Below, piece after piece: positions 22,247-31,406 of a stretch of 64,000 bases of DNA (position 1 is the first letter of the stretch; each line of letters opens with the position of its first letter). The notes beneath the pieces are model-generated. The model was not told where the DNA came from, did not search any database, and saw nothing but the letters and a program-made list of their open reading frames with translations. Where the stretch lies: positions 1,725,370-1,789,369 of the forward strand of contig CM047429.1 in NCBI GenBank assembly GCA_026168455.1, read 5' to 3'. Origin of the DNA: Theocolax elegans (taxonomy: Eukaryota > Arthropoda > Insecta > Hymenoptera > Cerocephalidae). A program made the translations under genes and the position numbers.

Positions 22247-22511
22247 GACGGATATAAAAAATTTTGAAAACCAGCTCTATCCTGACGAGGAAGACATGGG
22301 GTATATATGCCCTACCGATAGCAAACTTTAATAAGTGCCACATATTAACAGGTAGCCCCCTAACGCACTTACATAGAACTAATGTCTTAATCGTCAGAAT
22401 ATTGTTATATAAGGCATATTCGTGATCCAATGTCATATAATTTTAAAATTTGAATTTTCCAACTATTAGAAAAATTCGTGAATTTATAAGACGGATAAAG
22501 GAAAAAAAAAA

Positions 22512-22585
22512 ATTTTATATTTCGCCCTGAGTATGCCTAGTGGGCTCATCAGTAGAGTCCAGGCATCTCGTCTCTAGATACAAAT
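22512..22585 (-). ncRNA. hammerhead ribozyme, copy A'
   Basis: Same sequence as copy A through all core and helix positions, 339 bp further on. The shorter spacing reflects loss of ~207 bp of the monomer between copies A and A'. The predicted RNA released between the A and A' cleavage sites would be 339 nt. Confidence 0.9.
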
Positions 22586-23058
22586 GACGGATATAAAAAA
22601 TTTTGAAAACCAGCTCTATCCTGACGAGGAAGACATGGGGTATATATGCCCTACCGATAGCAAAACTTTAATAAGTGCCACATATTAACAGGTAGCCCCC
22701 TAACGCACTTACATAGAACTAATGTCTTAATCGTCAGAATATTGTTATATAAGGCATATTCGTGATCCAATGTCATATAATTTTAAAATTTGAATTTTCC
22801 AACTATTAGAAAAATTCGTGAATTTATTGCATTTTTACACTATAAGTTATATGATAAATGAATTTATTGATCTTTACAAGCCAAAGAAACATTCCTCACA
22901 TCTAAAGTAAGGCGGACTGTATTAATACCAGCCACTTTAGAAACCTCACAGGATGAGTGTTTGAAAAAAGACTAAGACAAGCTAATTTAACAAAAATATA
23001 TAATTTAATTGATTGTAGTATAAAATTAATAAAAACTTGATAAGACGGAAAAAAAAAA

Positions 23059-23132
23059 ATTTTATATTTCGCCCTGAGTATGCCTAGTGGGCTCATCAGT
23101 AGAGTCCAGGCATCTCGTCTCTAGATACAAAT
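23059..23132 (-). ncRNA. hammerhead ribozyme, copy B
   Basis: Identical in core, helices and loops to copy A. It lies 547 bp from A', which corresponds to a full-length monomer. Confidence 0.9.
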
Positions 23133-23603
23133 GACGGATATAAAAAATTTTGAAAACCAGCTCTATCCTGACGAGGAAGACATGGGGTATATATGCCCTA
23201 CCGATAGCAAACTTTAATAAGTGCCACATATTAACAGGTAGCCCCCTAACGCACTTACATAGAACTAATGTCTTAATCGTCAGAATATTGTTATATAAGG
23301 CATATTCGTGATCCAATGCCATATAATTTTAAAATTTGAATTTTCCAACTATTAGAAAAATTCGTGAATTTATTGCATTTTTACACTATAAGTTATATGA
23401 TAAATGAATTTATTGATCTTTACAAGCCAAAGAAACATTCCTCACATCTCAAGTAAGGCGGACTGTATTAATACCAGCTACTTTAGAAACCTCACAGGAT
23501 GAGTGTTTGAAAAAAGACTAAGACAAGCTAAGTCAACAAAAATATATAATTTAATTGATTGTAGTATAAAATTAATAAAAACTTGATAAGACAGAAAAAA
23601 AAA

Positions 23604-23690
23604 ATTTTGTATTTCGCCCTGAGTATGCCTGGTGGGCTCATCAGTAGATCTACTGAGTAGAGTCCAGGCATCTCGTCTCTAGATACAAAT
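23604..23690 (-). ncRNA. hammerhead ribozyme, copy C (expanded helix I loop)
   Basis: Core CTGATGA, helix II, GAA and helix III are intact. About 13 extra bases next to helix I (around 23647-23660, containing a TAGATCTA palindrome) enlarge the helix I hairpin, leaving TAGA/TCTA to pair. Helix III here is fully Watson-Crick (ATACAAA with TTTGTAT), and loop II reads CCAGGCAT, fully complementary to loop I. Activity may be altered. Confidence 0.75.
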
Positions 23691-23782
23691 GACAGATATA
23701 AAAATAATACGCCTTATGTAACAATATTCTGACGATTAAGACATTAGTTCTATGTAAGTGCGTTAGGGGGCTACCTGTTAAT

Positions 23783-24115
23783 ATGTGGCACTTATTAAAG
23801 TTTGCTATCGGTAGGGCATATATACCTCATGTCTTCCTCGTCAGGATAGAGCTGGTTTTCAAAAATTTTTATATCTGTCATTTGTATCTAGAGACGAGAT
23901 GCCTGGACTCTACTGATGAGCCCACCAGGCATACTCAGGGCGAAATACAAATTTTTTTTTTTCCGTCTTATCAAGTTTTTATTAATTTTATACTACAATC
24001 AATTAAATTATATATTTTTGTTGACTTAGCTTGTCTTAGTCTTTTTTCAAACACTCATCCTGTGAGGTTTCTAAAGGGGCTGGTATTAATACAGTCCGCC
24101 TTACTTGAGATGTGA
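23783..24115 (+). other. 110-codon open frame through the ribozyme unit, no known homologue
   Basis: The inverted unit D is open for 110 codons from an ATG at 23783, and the ribozyme is inside it. The corresponding minus-strand frames in copies A and B (22176-22436 and 23062-23322) are 86 codons and differ by one residue. I recognise no domain. The copies are so similar that conservation of the frame proves nothing. Coding is possible but unsupported. Confidence 0.25.
23880..23952 (+). ncRNA. hammerhead ribozyme, copy D (plus strand)
   Basis: The cleanest copy: ATTTGTAT-C with cleavage after 23888, TAGAG/CTCTA helix I, CTGATGA at 23913-23919, GCCC/GGGC helix II, GAA at 23942-23944 and ATACAAAT completing an 8-bp Watson-Crick helix III. 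Loop I ATGCCTGG and loop II CCAGGCAT are perfect reverse complements, so an 8-bp kissing-loop contact is possible. It sits in the inverted unit. Confidence 0.92.
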
Positions 24116-24245
24116 GGAATGTTTCTTTGGCTTGTAAAGATCAATAAATTCATTTATCATATAACTTATAGTGTAAAAAAGCAATAAATTCACGAATGTT
24201 TCTAATAGTTGGAAAATTCAAATTTTAAAAATAGTCCATACTATA

Positions 24246-24455
24246 TTTTGCTTACATTATTATATATAAATTTGATGCATACTTAGGACAGATTTAGTGC
24301 AGATTTAGTAGCAATTCAATATTAATTAGTACTGAACTAGTACTGATCTAATACTAATTTAGTACTGATTTAGTGCTGATGTAATACTGATTTGGTACTG
24401 ATTCTGTGTTCTTGTAACACTGAATTAAGTACTGATTTTGTACTAAATCTATGCT
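24246..24455. repeat. degenerate minisatellite, right part
   Basis: About a dozen imperfect copies of a ~12-16-bp TTTAGTACTGAT-type unit. It is the continuation of the repeat at 21800-21944, split by the ribozyme array. Confidence 0.6.
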
Positions 24456-24595
24456 AATTTTTTTAATAGGGCAACGAGTAAAAAAGAAAAGTCAATTATT
24501 TAAAACTCTAGCGAATTCTGATGCAGATCAAATTTGTGAAAAGAGAAATGACAATTTTGATAATAAATAAGAACAACAAAATAGATTTAATAAAA

Positions 24596-24810
24596 GAGGC
24601 CTGCGATGGCTCGGTCGATAGGGCGTCGGGCTCGTAATCTGGAGTTCCCAGGTTCGATTCCCGGCTCCTGTCAATTGATACAAGCACCACTGGCGAATGT
24701 ATTTTCAACAAGTGCTTTCTTCACCAAGACATCGTATGACCTCCGTCGCTGATTAGCACCGGTTTGGGAGCATAAAAAGAGCGACGTTAAAATAATAAAA
24801 AAAAAAAAAA
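24596..24810 (+). mobile_element. tRNA-derived SINE with 13-bp target duplication
   Basis: The head at about 24598-24672 is tRNA-like. It has an A-box-like TGGCTCGGTCG at 24607-24617, a B-box GGTTCGATTCC at 24651-24661, and an anticodon-arm-like stretch with CGT. A ~110-bp unrelated body follows, and the copy ends in a poly(A) run at 24794-24810. Exact direct repeats AGATTTAATAAAA flank it at 24583-24595 and 24811-24823, showing LINE-mediated insertion. RNA polymerase III would be expected to transcribe it. The body matches nothing that I recognise. Confidence 0.9.
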
Positions 24811-24823
24811 AGATTTAATAAAA

Positions 24824-25275
24824 ATGATAAATATAGAGATAAATATAATAAAAAACAAAATTTGAAATGTATAACAACCCATATAAATTGTGGGAAAATA
24901 AAAGAAATTCAACTGGAGTAAATGCTATTTTGTTTGTATTTTTTTATTATTATTACTTGTATTTTTGTATTATTGAAACTGCTAACCTACTAAGAAATTA
25001 ATCAAACCAATGAAAATAAAAAATAAAAAAAGTAGAAAATATATGAAAATGTAAACAATAAAAATAATTATGATAATATAGATGTATCAGATGTGAGTTT
25101 AAAAAACGACTTAATCGTACAAGTTCATAAAACCGATTCGGGAAACTAAAAACATTTGTTTCAAACAATGTATTTAACATTCGGTAATGAGTCTATTCAT
25201 AAAGGCATTTACGGTCATATTTCCGAATCAAAACAAATCTTATTATAATTAAAATTTTTCCTCAAAAGTGTCCGG
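24824..25275. other. AT-rich spacer
   Basis: Mostly A/T with simple A-rich runs. No coding or RNA feature is visible. Confidence 0.4.
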
Positions 25276-25625
25276 CGTCCGACATTCACCATTGGGCGTC
25301 TTTTTATTATGTTTTATATATATGCATGTGTATAAGGGTAAGTGTGTAATGGTGAAGAGGTCAGGGTGGGGGTGAGGGTGGATGGATAGGGATGGGGTCA
25401 CCCTGACCACCTGGACATCGTCTCCAGGAAGTGAAAATTTTTTTTGCAATAGTCCGACATGCACCATTGGGCGTCTTTTTATTATGTTTTATATATATGC
25501 ATGTGTATAAGGGTAAGTGTGTTATGGTGAAGAGGTCAGGGTGAGGGTGAGGGTGGACGGATAGGGATGGAGTCACCCTGACCACCTGGACAACGTCTTC
25601 AGGAAGTGGCTATATTTTTTGCAAA
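25276..25625. repeat. tandem duplication, period 176 bp
   Basis: Two head-to-tail copies start GTCCGACAT at 25276 and 25452. They share 'CACCATTGGGCGTC', a GT/AT-rich stretch, a (GGGTGA)-like purine block and 'CACCCTGACCACCTGGACA'. They differ by a few substitutions. I recognise no coding content. Confidence 0.85.
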
Positions 25626-25659
25626 TTTAAGCATAAAGGCATGTACACTTAATTGTTTT

Positions 25660-25785
25660 TTATGTAAAGTATGCAAAAAAAAGTAAGTAAAAAATCTTAA
25701 AAAAAATAAGTAAAATAAAAGTAAAAAAAAAGTAAAAAAAGTAAGTAAGTAAAAAAGCGAAAAAAGTTAAATAAACCTATTCTAG
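25660..25785. repeat. low-complexity AAAAAGTAAGTA region
   Basis: Simple A-rich sequence with repeated AAGTAAGTA words, directly left of the Helitron fragment. Confidence 0.7.
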
Positions 25786-27497
25786 TCAGAATGTTTCATG
25801 CAAATCCTAAAGATCGAGAACGATTTTTTCTTAGATTATTATTACTTCATGTACGTGGGCCGAATCTTTTGAAGATATACGCTCATACGAAAGCGTTGTT
25901 TATGATAGATTTTATTAAGCATGTATAGTTAGAGGTTTAATCATTACTGATAATGAATGGGAAAAATGTTTAGAAGAAAATTTATAATAAGTATAAAGAA
26001 CATTTCTTTGATCCTAAATTACCTGAAATTTTAGGAGAACAAAAGGCTTTAAAAATTATAGACAACGTTTTTATCAAAACATAATTTAACATTGCAACAA
26101 TTTAATTTACCTAATATTGATAATATTGATAATGAAAATCACAATGATATGTTTTATAATGATATTATTGCAAATGAAGATAATGACATAGAAATATTGT
26201 TAAAATCTTTAACATTGGAACAAAAAACAATATTTGATACAATAGTAGAAGCAGTTTACGATAATAAAAAAGAAAATTTATATTTTATAGATGGTCCTGG
26301 TGGTAGTGGAAAAAGTGATTTATTAAATGCTATTATAAAATTTGTGAAATTAAACAAAATACCAGAGTTAGCAGTTGCTTGGACTGGTATTGCAGCAAAT
26401 TTATTAATAGGTGGTAAAACTATCCATTCAACATTTAAAATACCATTTAATTTAAACGAACAAGCAACATGCAACATTTCAGCAAATTCACAAATAGGTC
26501 AAATTTTAAAAAATATTAAATTAATAATTTGGGATGAAATATCAATGACTTGTAAATATGCATTAGAAGCTATAGATATTTTAAACACTTCCTATAGTTC
26601 GATACCGAAATAGAACTCAAATATTAGAATCATGTGTAAAAAGTAGTTCTTTATGGCAATTATTTCAAAAACTTACATTAAATAATAATTTAAGATTGGT
26701 CAATTCAAACAGTATGTTTAAAACGTGGTTATTAAATATTGGAGAAAATAAAAATATTACAAAATTTGAAATTGATAATAACGTTATAAAAATTTCTTCA
26801 TAATTTATTACATTTAATAATTTGATAGATGATATTTTTGGTAATAAAATAAATATTGATGATTTACATACTCTTAACGACAAAGTAATTCTTTCACCTA
26901 TAAATAGTGACGTTTTAGCGATTAATAACGAAATAATTGAAAGAATTGAAGGTGACGGTATGATATATTTAAGCATTGATAGTATTACTAATGATGAAAA
27001 TAATAAGTTGGATGAAACAATAACAATAGATTTTATAAATTCATTAATACCAAATGGTTTACCACCGCATAAATTAGTATTAAAAAAAGGAATGATCGTT
27101 ATGTTACTTAGGCATTTGCATTTAGATGGAGGTTTATGTAATGGTACCAGGCTCATGATTACAGAATTAAAACAGTACACTATATATGGAGACATTATAA
27201 CAGGTAAAATTTCGGGACAAATTGTGATGATTCCAAGAATAGATTTATGTCCATCAAAGGATGATATACCTTTCAATATGGTTAGACGACAATTTCCTAT
27301 TAGACCAAGATTCGCTATGACCATAAATAAAGCACAAGGTCAATCATTTAAAAAAGTAGGTCTATATTTACCAAGACCTGTATTTAGTCATGGTCACTTA
27401 TATGTTGCATTATCAAGAGTTACAGATGAAAAAAATCTAAAAATAAAATTTTCGAAATCGTCAATGATATTCACTAATACAGAAGGAGATATACTTA
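25786..27497 (+). pseudogene. Helitron helicase (PIF1-like), main part
   Basis: Helitrons encode a Rep-helicase fusion; only the linker and helicase remain. At about 25790-25860 'MFHANPKDRERFFLRLLL' then 'HVRGP' matches the segment that precedes the helicase in animal Helitrons. The helicase frame from 26092 carries Walker A 'GPGGSGKS' (residues 68-75 of that frame), 'AWTGIAANLLIGGKTIHS' and Walker B-like 'IIWDEIS'. A stop and frameshift near 26611 break it. The frame 26822-27502 continues with 'GMIVMLLRHLHLDGGLCNGTR', 'TINKAQGQSF' and 'LYVALSRV' (late SF1 motifs). It is interrupted at 27498 by GypB and resumes at 36727. The Rep nuclease domain is absent. Confidence 0.88.
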
Positions 27498-28246
27498 TGT
27501 GACGAGTAACGATAGCGCGAGCCACTCGTCATCGTTCTCTATCGCGAGGCAATCTATCTATCGTACGGCCATCGGAGTAGACCGCGTGGGATTCGGAAGG
27601 GAGGGGGAACGAAAGGGAATTGGGGAGAGACATTCTCGTGTGAGCCGCCGAGACGGAAGGTCCTCGAGGTTATTAGAGTGACATCGCCGGCGACTGCGTG
27701 GTACTACATCGAGACGCGAAGAGGTTTACACCTACAAGTGCCAGGTTAGAGTATTTTCCCTCCCGACGAGGATAACGTGCTCGGGTAATTCTCGCGTACT
27801 CTCTTCGCGCCGCGATCCCGCGTCCGGGTTATGACCCCCTGCAATTGCGCCCAGGCCGCCCGAACAATTGTGTTATTTCACGCGTTGGCGAGCTAACTAT
27901 TATATTGTATTACGGATCAATAAATAAATTTGAATTCTGTTTTAACTTTCGATTCGTATCATTTCGATATCCCGTATTCACCCAGGAATCCCGATCCTTA
28001 GTTTGATGAGCAGACGAGCCCGCGGTACTCGTCTGCCAATCCTAAATTCGTACTTCCGGAAGTGGGCTCACTCTGGAGCCCATATCAACGTATACGGTAG
28101 CTGTTGAGGTATCGGCAAGCCGCCGACAAAGTGCACTGGAGGTCTGATCGCGCGCGAAGGTAAGTTCGTCACGCGCGACATCGGGGTGATCCCTACACAC
28201 GCTACCTCCGTGTATTATTTGAGAAAACCCGACATGCACCGTTACA
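27498..28246 (+). repeat. GypB 5' LTR
   Basis: It starts TGT, then a 7-bp insertion, then AACGATAGCGCGAGCC as in the 3' LTR, and ends CACCGTTACA. An AATAAATAAA poly(A)-like signal lies near 27919. A strong hairpin, GCAGACGAG/CTCGTCTGC with a 9-nt loop, lies at 28010-28036 and is kept in the 3' LTR. Confidence 0.9.
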
Positions 28247-28262
28247 TAGTGCCCAACTAGTT
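28247..28262 (+). other. degenerate primer-binding site (GypB)
   Basis: TAGTGCCCAACTAG directly follows the 5' LTR. It differs from TGGCGCCCAACG (complement of a tRNA-Lys 3' end, intact in GypE) mainly by G-to-A and C-to-T changes, as expected from decay. Confidence 0.55.
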
Positions 28263-28848
28263 AGCACTGGGCATACGGGATTATATAAGAAAATTTAGTA
28301 TTTTCTTTCTAACCGGGTACCTCACTAAACGAAAAATTAAATATATCGAGTTGTGAAAACGTCAAGGCCAACGTACTTCGCGAAGAGAGTATCGAGCGCG
28401 CGTGCGTTTTGTAAACAAAGCAAGTTGCGTTTTGTAAACAAAGCGAGTATTGTTTCTGTATTGGACACATTTTCAAGACAATTTAGAATCAACGGTTCTT
28501 TAATTATTTATTGATTTTTTTTAAATAACATTCCGCTCTCATACTTACTACACTATCTTGTATAGCGAACAAGATAGTAAATTCGGTTCAGTGTGTGCGT
28601 TATATATACAGTTATATTAGCGTTATATTTATATTACACGTGTCTTTGTAGTCGATTGTTGTTGCGTATTTATACAACAACCAAACCATTACTTTTTGGG
28701 AACTCTCCATTCAGTTATTGTTTTCTTTAGTGATTATTCGATATTACCTCTCCTTTTTTTTGAACATTTAATTGTGTAATAATGTTAAATAATTACCATT
28801 AATTATTTAAAAGTAATTACGAATAAGCAATTATATGTATGTACAGAC

Positions 28849-28893
<45 letters not shown>

Positions 28894-29336
28894 ATTATAC
28901 ATTTATTTGAAATTAACGGCATTCCGCTCTCGTTTGAAACACGGATATCGCGTATTTAAATTATTATTTTCTTTTCTATTATCACTTCCATAAAAATTTA
29001 CGTATATAAATCGAATAATCTATGTTCCTCATAATTTTGAATTTTATAAATTAATTTGCAATTAAACAATTTACAAAATAATCTTGACTTTTTTTTGTTA
29101 TAATGAATTGTTAATTTTTACTTTATTTTTGTTGTACAAGTAAAAAGTAACAACCCTGGTTCCCGTTCAGTACAAACGCTTTTTTCACTTAGATAGTTCG
29201 CCGTAGCTATTATTTAATTAGCGCAAATATTTTGAAAATATACAATAATATATTTTCCCTTTCTTTCCTCATATATATAATAAGATATTTATATTTTGAC
29301 GCTCCTTTTCCGACAAATTTGTATACGCGCATCATC
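28263..29336 (+). other. GypB leader with repeated GTAAACAAAGC motif and (TA)n
   Basis: Untranslated leader between the primer site and gag. Two direct copies of TTTTGTAAACAAAGC lie at 28407-28444, matching the forkhead-factor consensus GTAAACA. A (TA)n run is at 28849-28882. No ORF is evident. Confidence 0.5.
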
Positions 29337-31406
29337 ATGTCTAGTCACCGAGAAATCGAAGAATGGCTCATGTACCTAGACGACGATACTAGGACAGACA
29401 TGATGACTAGCTTGGAGCTAGTCACATCGGGTAGCCGCATCGAGCAGTGCGCCCGATTTTATCGATGGCTCAAAGGCGACTGCGCCCCGGCAGACTTCCA
29501 GCCTACAGAGGCGGAAGACGAGAATGAAGTTTATACACATCGCGTGTATTTGAGACAAGATTTGATCGAGCAAACTTGTCAAGAACGGTCCAGTTCAACT
29601 ATCCTGGGACAGGACTACGATCCCAATGGAACACACCCGCTTAGCATCTTACTAGATGAAGCCGGTAGGGACCATGATTACATAATACCACAAGCTGGCA
29701 CTAACGGCAGTGCCAACACCCAGAGAAACCCCTCGCCAACGCGCTCGGTCAACCGAAATACGAGGTCGGCGACGGACAGCGAAACCGAATTGCCGAATAT
29801 CGGATCACGAAACGACGGCCAGACGGGCGAGACCATGTCATTGGATGGTCTCGAAGGCGAACGGTTTAACCTACCAGTAAGCTTTATAAATTATTTGCAA
29901 AGCTTACATGAGCAAATTAAAACTCTATCAACTCAGATAGCTGAGGTACGGAGTAGCTCACTAAATAACAGGCAAGGCATCGCGTCGAGCACTCGCATTG
30001 ATAATGCAACAGAGAGTGCACATATTGGGCCCGACCTAGGGGCCCAACACGAAGATAGACAGCAGAGGCAGCAAGTGAATATCCAGGATACATTCACATG
30101 CAATTATTACGACCAGAGTAGACCGATTTTGTCACAACCCGCGAACTTAGGTCACTCTCAAAGTCAAGCCTCACCGTTGCGTGAATCGTGGGATCACACG
30201 CAACAACCCTGCAACAACCATACCCGATCTGCACAAAATGCAACTAGATTGCAGCGTTCACACTGCGCCAGTTGCACCTGTGGTTCGATACCACCGTTTG
30301 GTAATATCGGCAACGCCTGGGAGGGGGGGAACCTCTCCAGCGGCGCATATAGAGCAAATATGCACCACTCGCAGAACAACGGTGGATCGACAAATACACG
30401 GGATATCGGCAATATAGTTCGACAATGGAACGTGCGATTCACCGGCGAACCAGATGATAGTATTGATCTATTCATCACAAGGGTAGAAGAATGCAGGACA
30501 TTAGCAAGGTTTATAGACGAGGAGTTAATACCCGCACTAGCCGAACTAATGACCGGTGTCGCGTCCACGTGGTACCGCGATTATAAAGACCAGTGGACGA
30601 CATGGCAGGAGTTTTGCCACAAGGCTAGAGATTGGTACGGCATGGACCGCCGTTACCAACAGAGACTAGCGAGCGATGCGAACCGACGAACCCAAGGGAA
30701 AGGCGAACCCGTACGCAATTATATAACGTGCTTAGGTTCGATGTTACGAAAACAACAGCCAATCCCGAGCGTAAGTCAACAACTTGACTTACTACATCGA
30801 AACATGCTGCCTGAGTTACAGCGTATGATAGAACCTAACTCATGGCGAAGCATCCGAGACTTGCTCGAAAAGGCACGCGACGCCGAGTTAACGCTGGAGG
30901 CCGAGATATCATACCAACCTCCGCCTCCTCCAGAGAAGATGTTACACCCTGATCTAGGATTCAAACCGAGGACAGGGAAACCAAGTCAAGATCCTCCTAG
31001 TCGACCTAAAGTGGCTGCAACCGAAACAACCACTAAAAAGACCGACCGTTCGTTAGTCGAACTAATGGCTGAGATGCTCAAGGAGATCCGCTCCTTGAAA
31101 ACGAGTTCAGCGGAGCGACTAAACTCCCGACAGGGTAGCGGGAAGAATTACGCTCCCGTTCAACAAAAGCCGAACGACTCTCGTTCGACTAAGGGAGGAA
31201 GTCCCGCTCAGAGTAAGCAAGGCTCGGGACAGAGTAATATGAATAAGAGAGGAGACGACGGACGAAAGTCTCCCCCGAATAAGAAGAAAGACTTCGGTAG
31301 AGAGAACTTCCCGAAGGAGGTATACTGTTTCGGATGCGGCATGCCAGGTCATTTCCGATATAACTGTCCGAAATGCACGGGAAACGGGAAGGGGAAAGAC
31401 CAATAG
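29337..31406 (+). CDS. gag: GypB Gag polyprotein (689 aa), intact
   Basis: Gag forms the virus-like particle. I prefer the ATG at 29337 ('MSSHREIEEWLMYLDD') over an in-frame ATG at 29232, because the GypE Gag begins with the same kind of helical segment. The first ~360 residues are polar and Ser/Asn/Gln-rich. A capsid-like region follows (about residues 360-560) with 'RQWNVRFTGEPDDSIDLFITRVEEC', matching GypE 'RKWGVRFSGDKSQSIDAFLARVEDC' and 'LTGTAATWYR'-type sequence. A Pro/Lys-rich linker precedes one canonical CCHC knuckle, 'CFGCGMPGHFRYNC', then CPKC. No internal stops are seen. The stop TAG at 31404 is preceded by a frameshift heptamer. Confidence 0.88.
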   Translation: MSSHREIEEWLMYLDDDTRTDMMTSLELVTSGSRIEQCARFYRWLKGDCAPADFQPTEAEDENEVYTHRVYLRQDLIEQTCQERSSSTILGQDYDPNGTHPLSILLDEAGRDHDYIIPQAGTNGSANTQRNPSPTRSVNRNTRSATDSETELPNIGSRNDGQTGETMSLDGLEGERFNLPVSFINYLQSLHEQIKTLSTQIAEVRSSSLNNRQGIASSTRIDNATESAHIGPDLGAQHEDRQQRQQVNIQDTFTCNYYDQSRPILSQPANLGHSQSQASPLRESWDHTQQPCNNHTRSAQNATRLQRSHCASCTCGSIPPFGNIGNAWEGGNLSSGAYRANMHHSQNNGGSTNTRDIGNIVRQWNVRFTGEPDDSIDLFITRVEECRTLARFIDEELIPALAELMTGVASTWYRDYKDQWTTWQEFCHKARDWYGMDRRYQQRLASDANRRTQGKGEPVRNYITCLGSMLRKQQPIPSVSQQLDLLHRNMLPELQRMIEPNSWRSIRDLLEKARDAELTLEAEISYQPPPPPEKMLHPDLGFKPRTGKPSQDPPSRPKVAATETTTKKTDRSLVELMAEMLKEIRSLKTSSAERLNSRQGSGKNYAPVQQKPNDSRSTKGGSPAQSKQGSGQSNMNKRGDDGRKSPPNKKKDFGRENFPKEVYCFGCGMPGHFRYNCPKCTGNGKGKDQ

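Larger units (their letters stand above)
21959..24231. mobile_element. hammerhead-ribozyme array (retrozyme-like / Penelope-like element)
   Basis: A composite of ~546-bp monomers. Copy A is 21955-22485. A' is 22486-22840 and lacks the first ~200 bp. B is 22841-23386 and complete. C is 23387-~23704 and truncated. D, from ~23706 to 24231, is in inverted orientation. The array is flanked by an exact 14-bp direct repeat TAGTCCATACTATA (21945-21958 and 24232-24245), read as a target duplication. Every copy holds a hammerhead ribozyme, on the minus strand in A-C and the plus strand in D. Tandem copies with an inverted truncated copy and a variable-length target duplication resemble Penelope-like elements, while tandem ribozyme monomers resemble retrozymes. 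No reverse transcriptase is present, so it is non-autonomous. Confidence 0.85.

Noticed and set aside
22000..24230. CRISPR-like or ordinary satellite array
   Set aside because: Units are ~546 bp without unique spacers, one copy is inverted, and the whole has a target duplication. The ribozymes explain the structure better.
24598..24672. A genuine tRNA gene
   Set aside because: The A box is degenerate and the acceptor ends do not pair well. An unrelated body, A-tail and target duplication show it is a SINE head.
26665..27324. 219-codon minus-strand frame
   Set aside because: Antisense shadow of the AT-rich Helitron helicase.
28002..28050. TTTGATGAG followed by a strong stem in the GypB LTR, resembling a hammerhead core
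   Set aside because: The base before TGATGA is not C, and no GAA follows the stem (GCCAATCC instead). No helix I or helix III partner is found.
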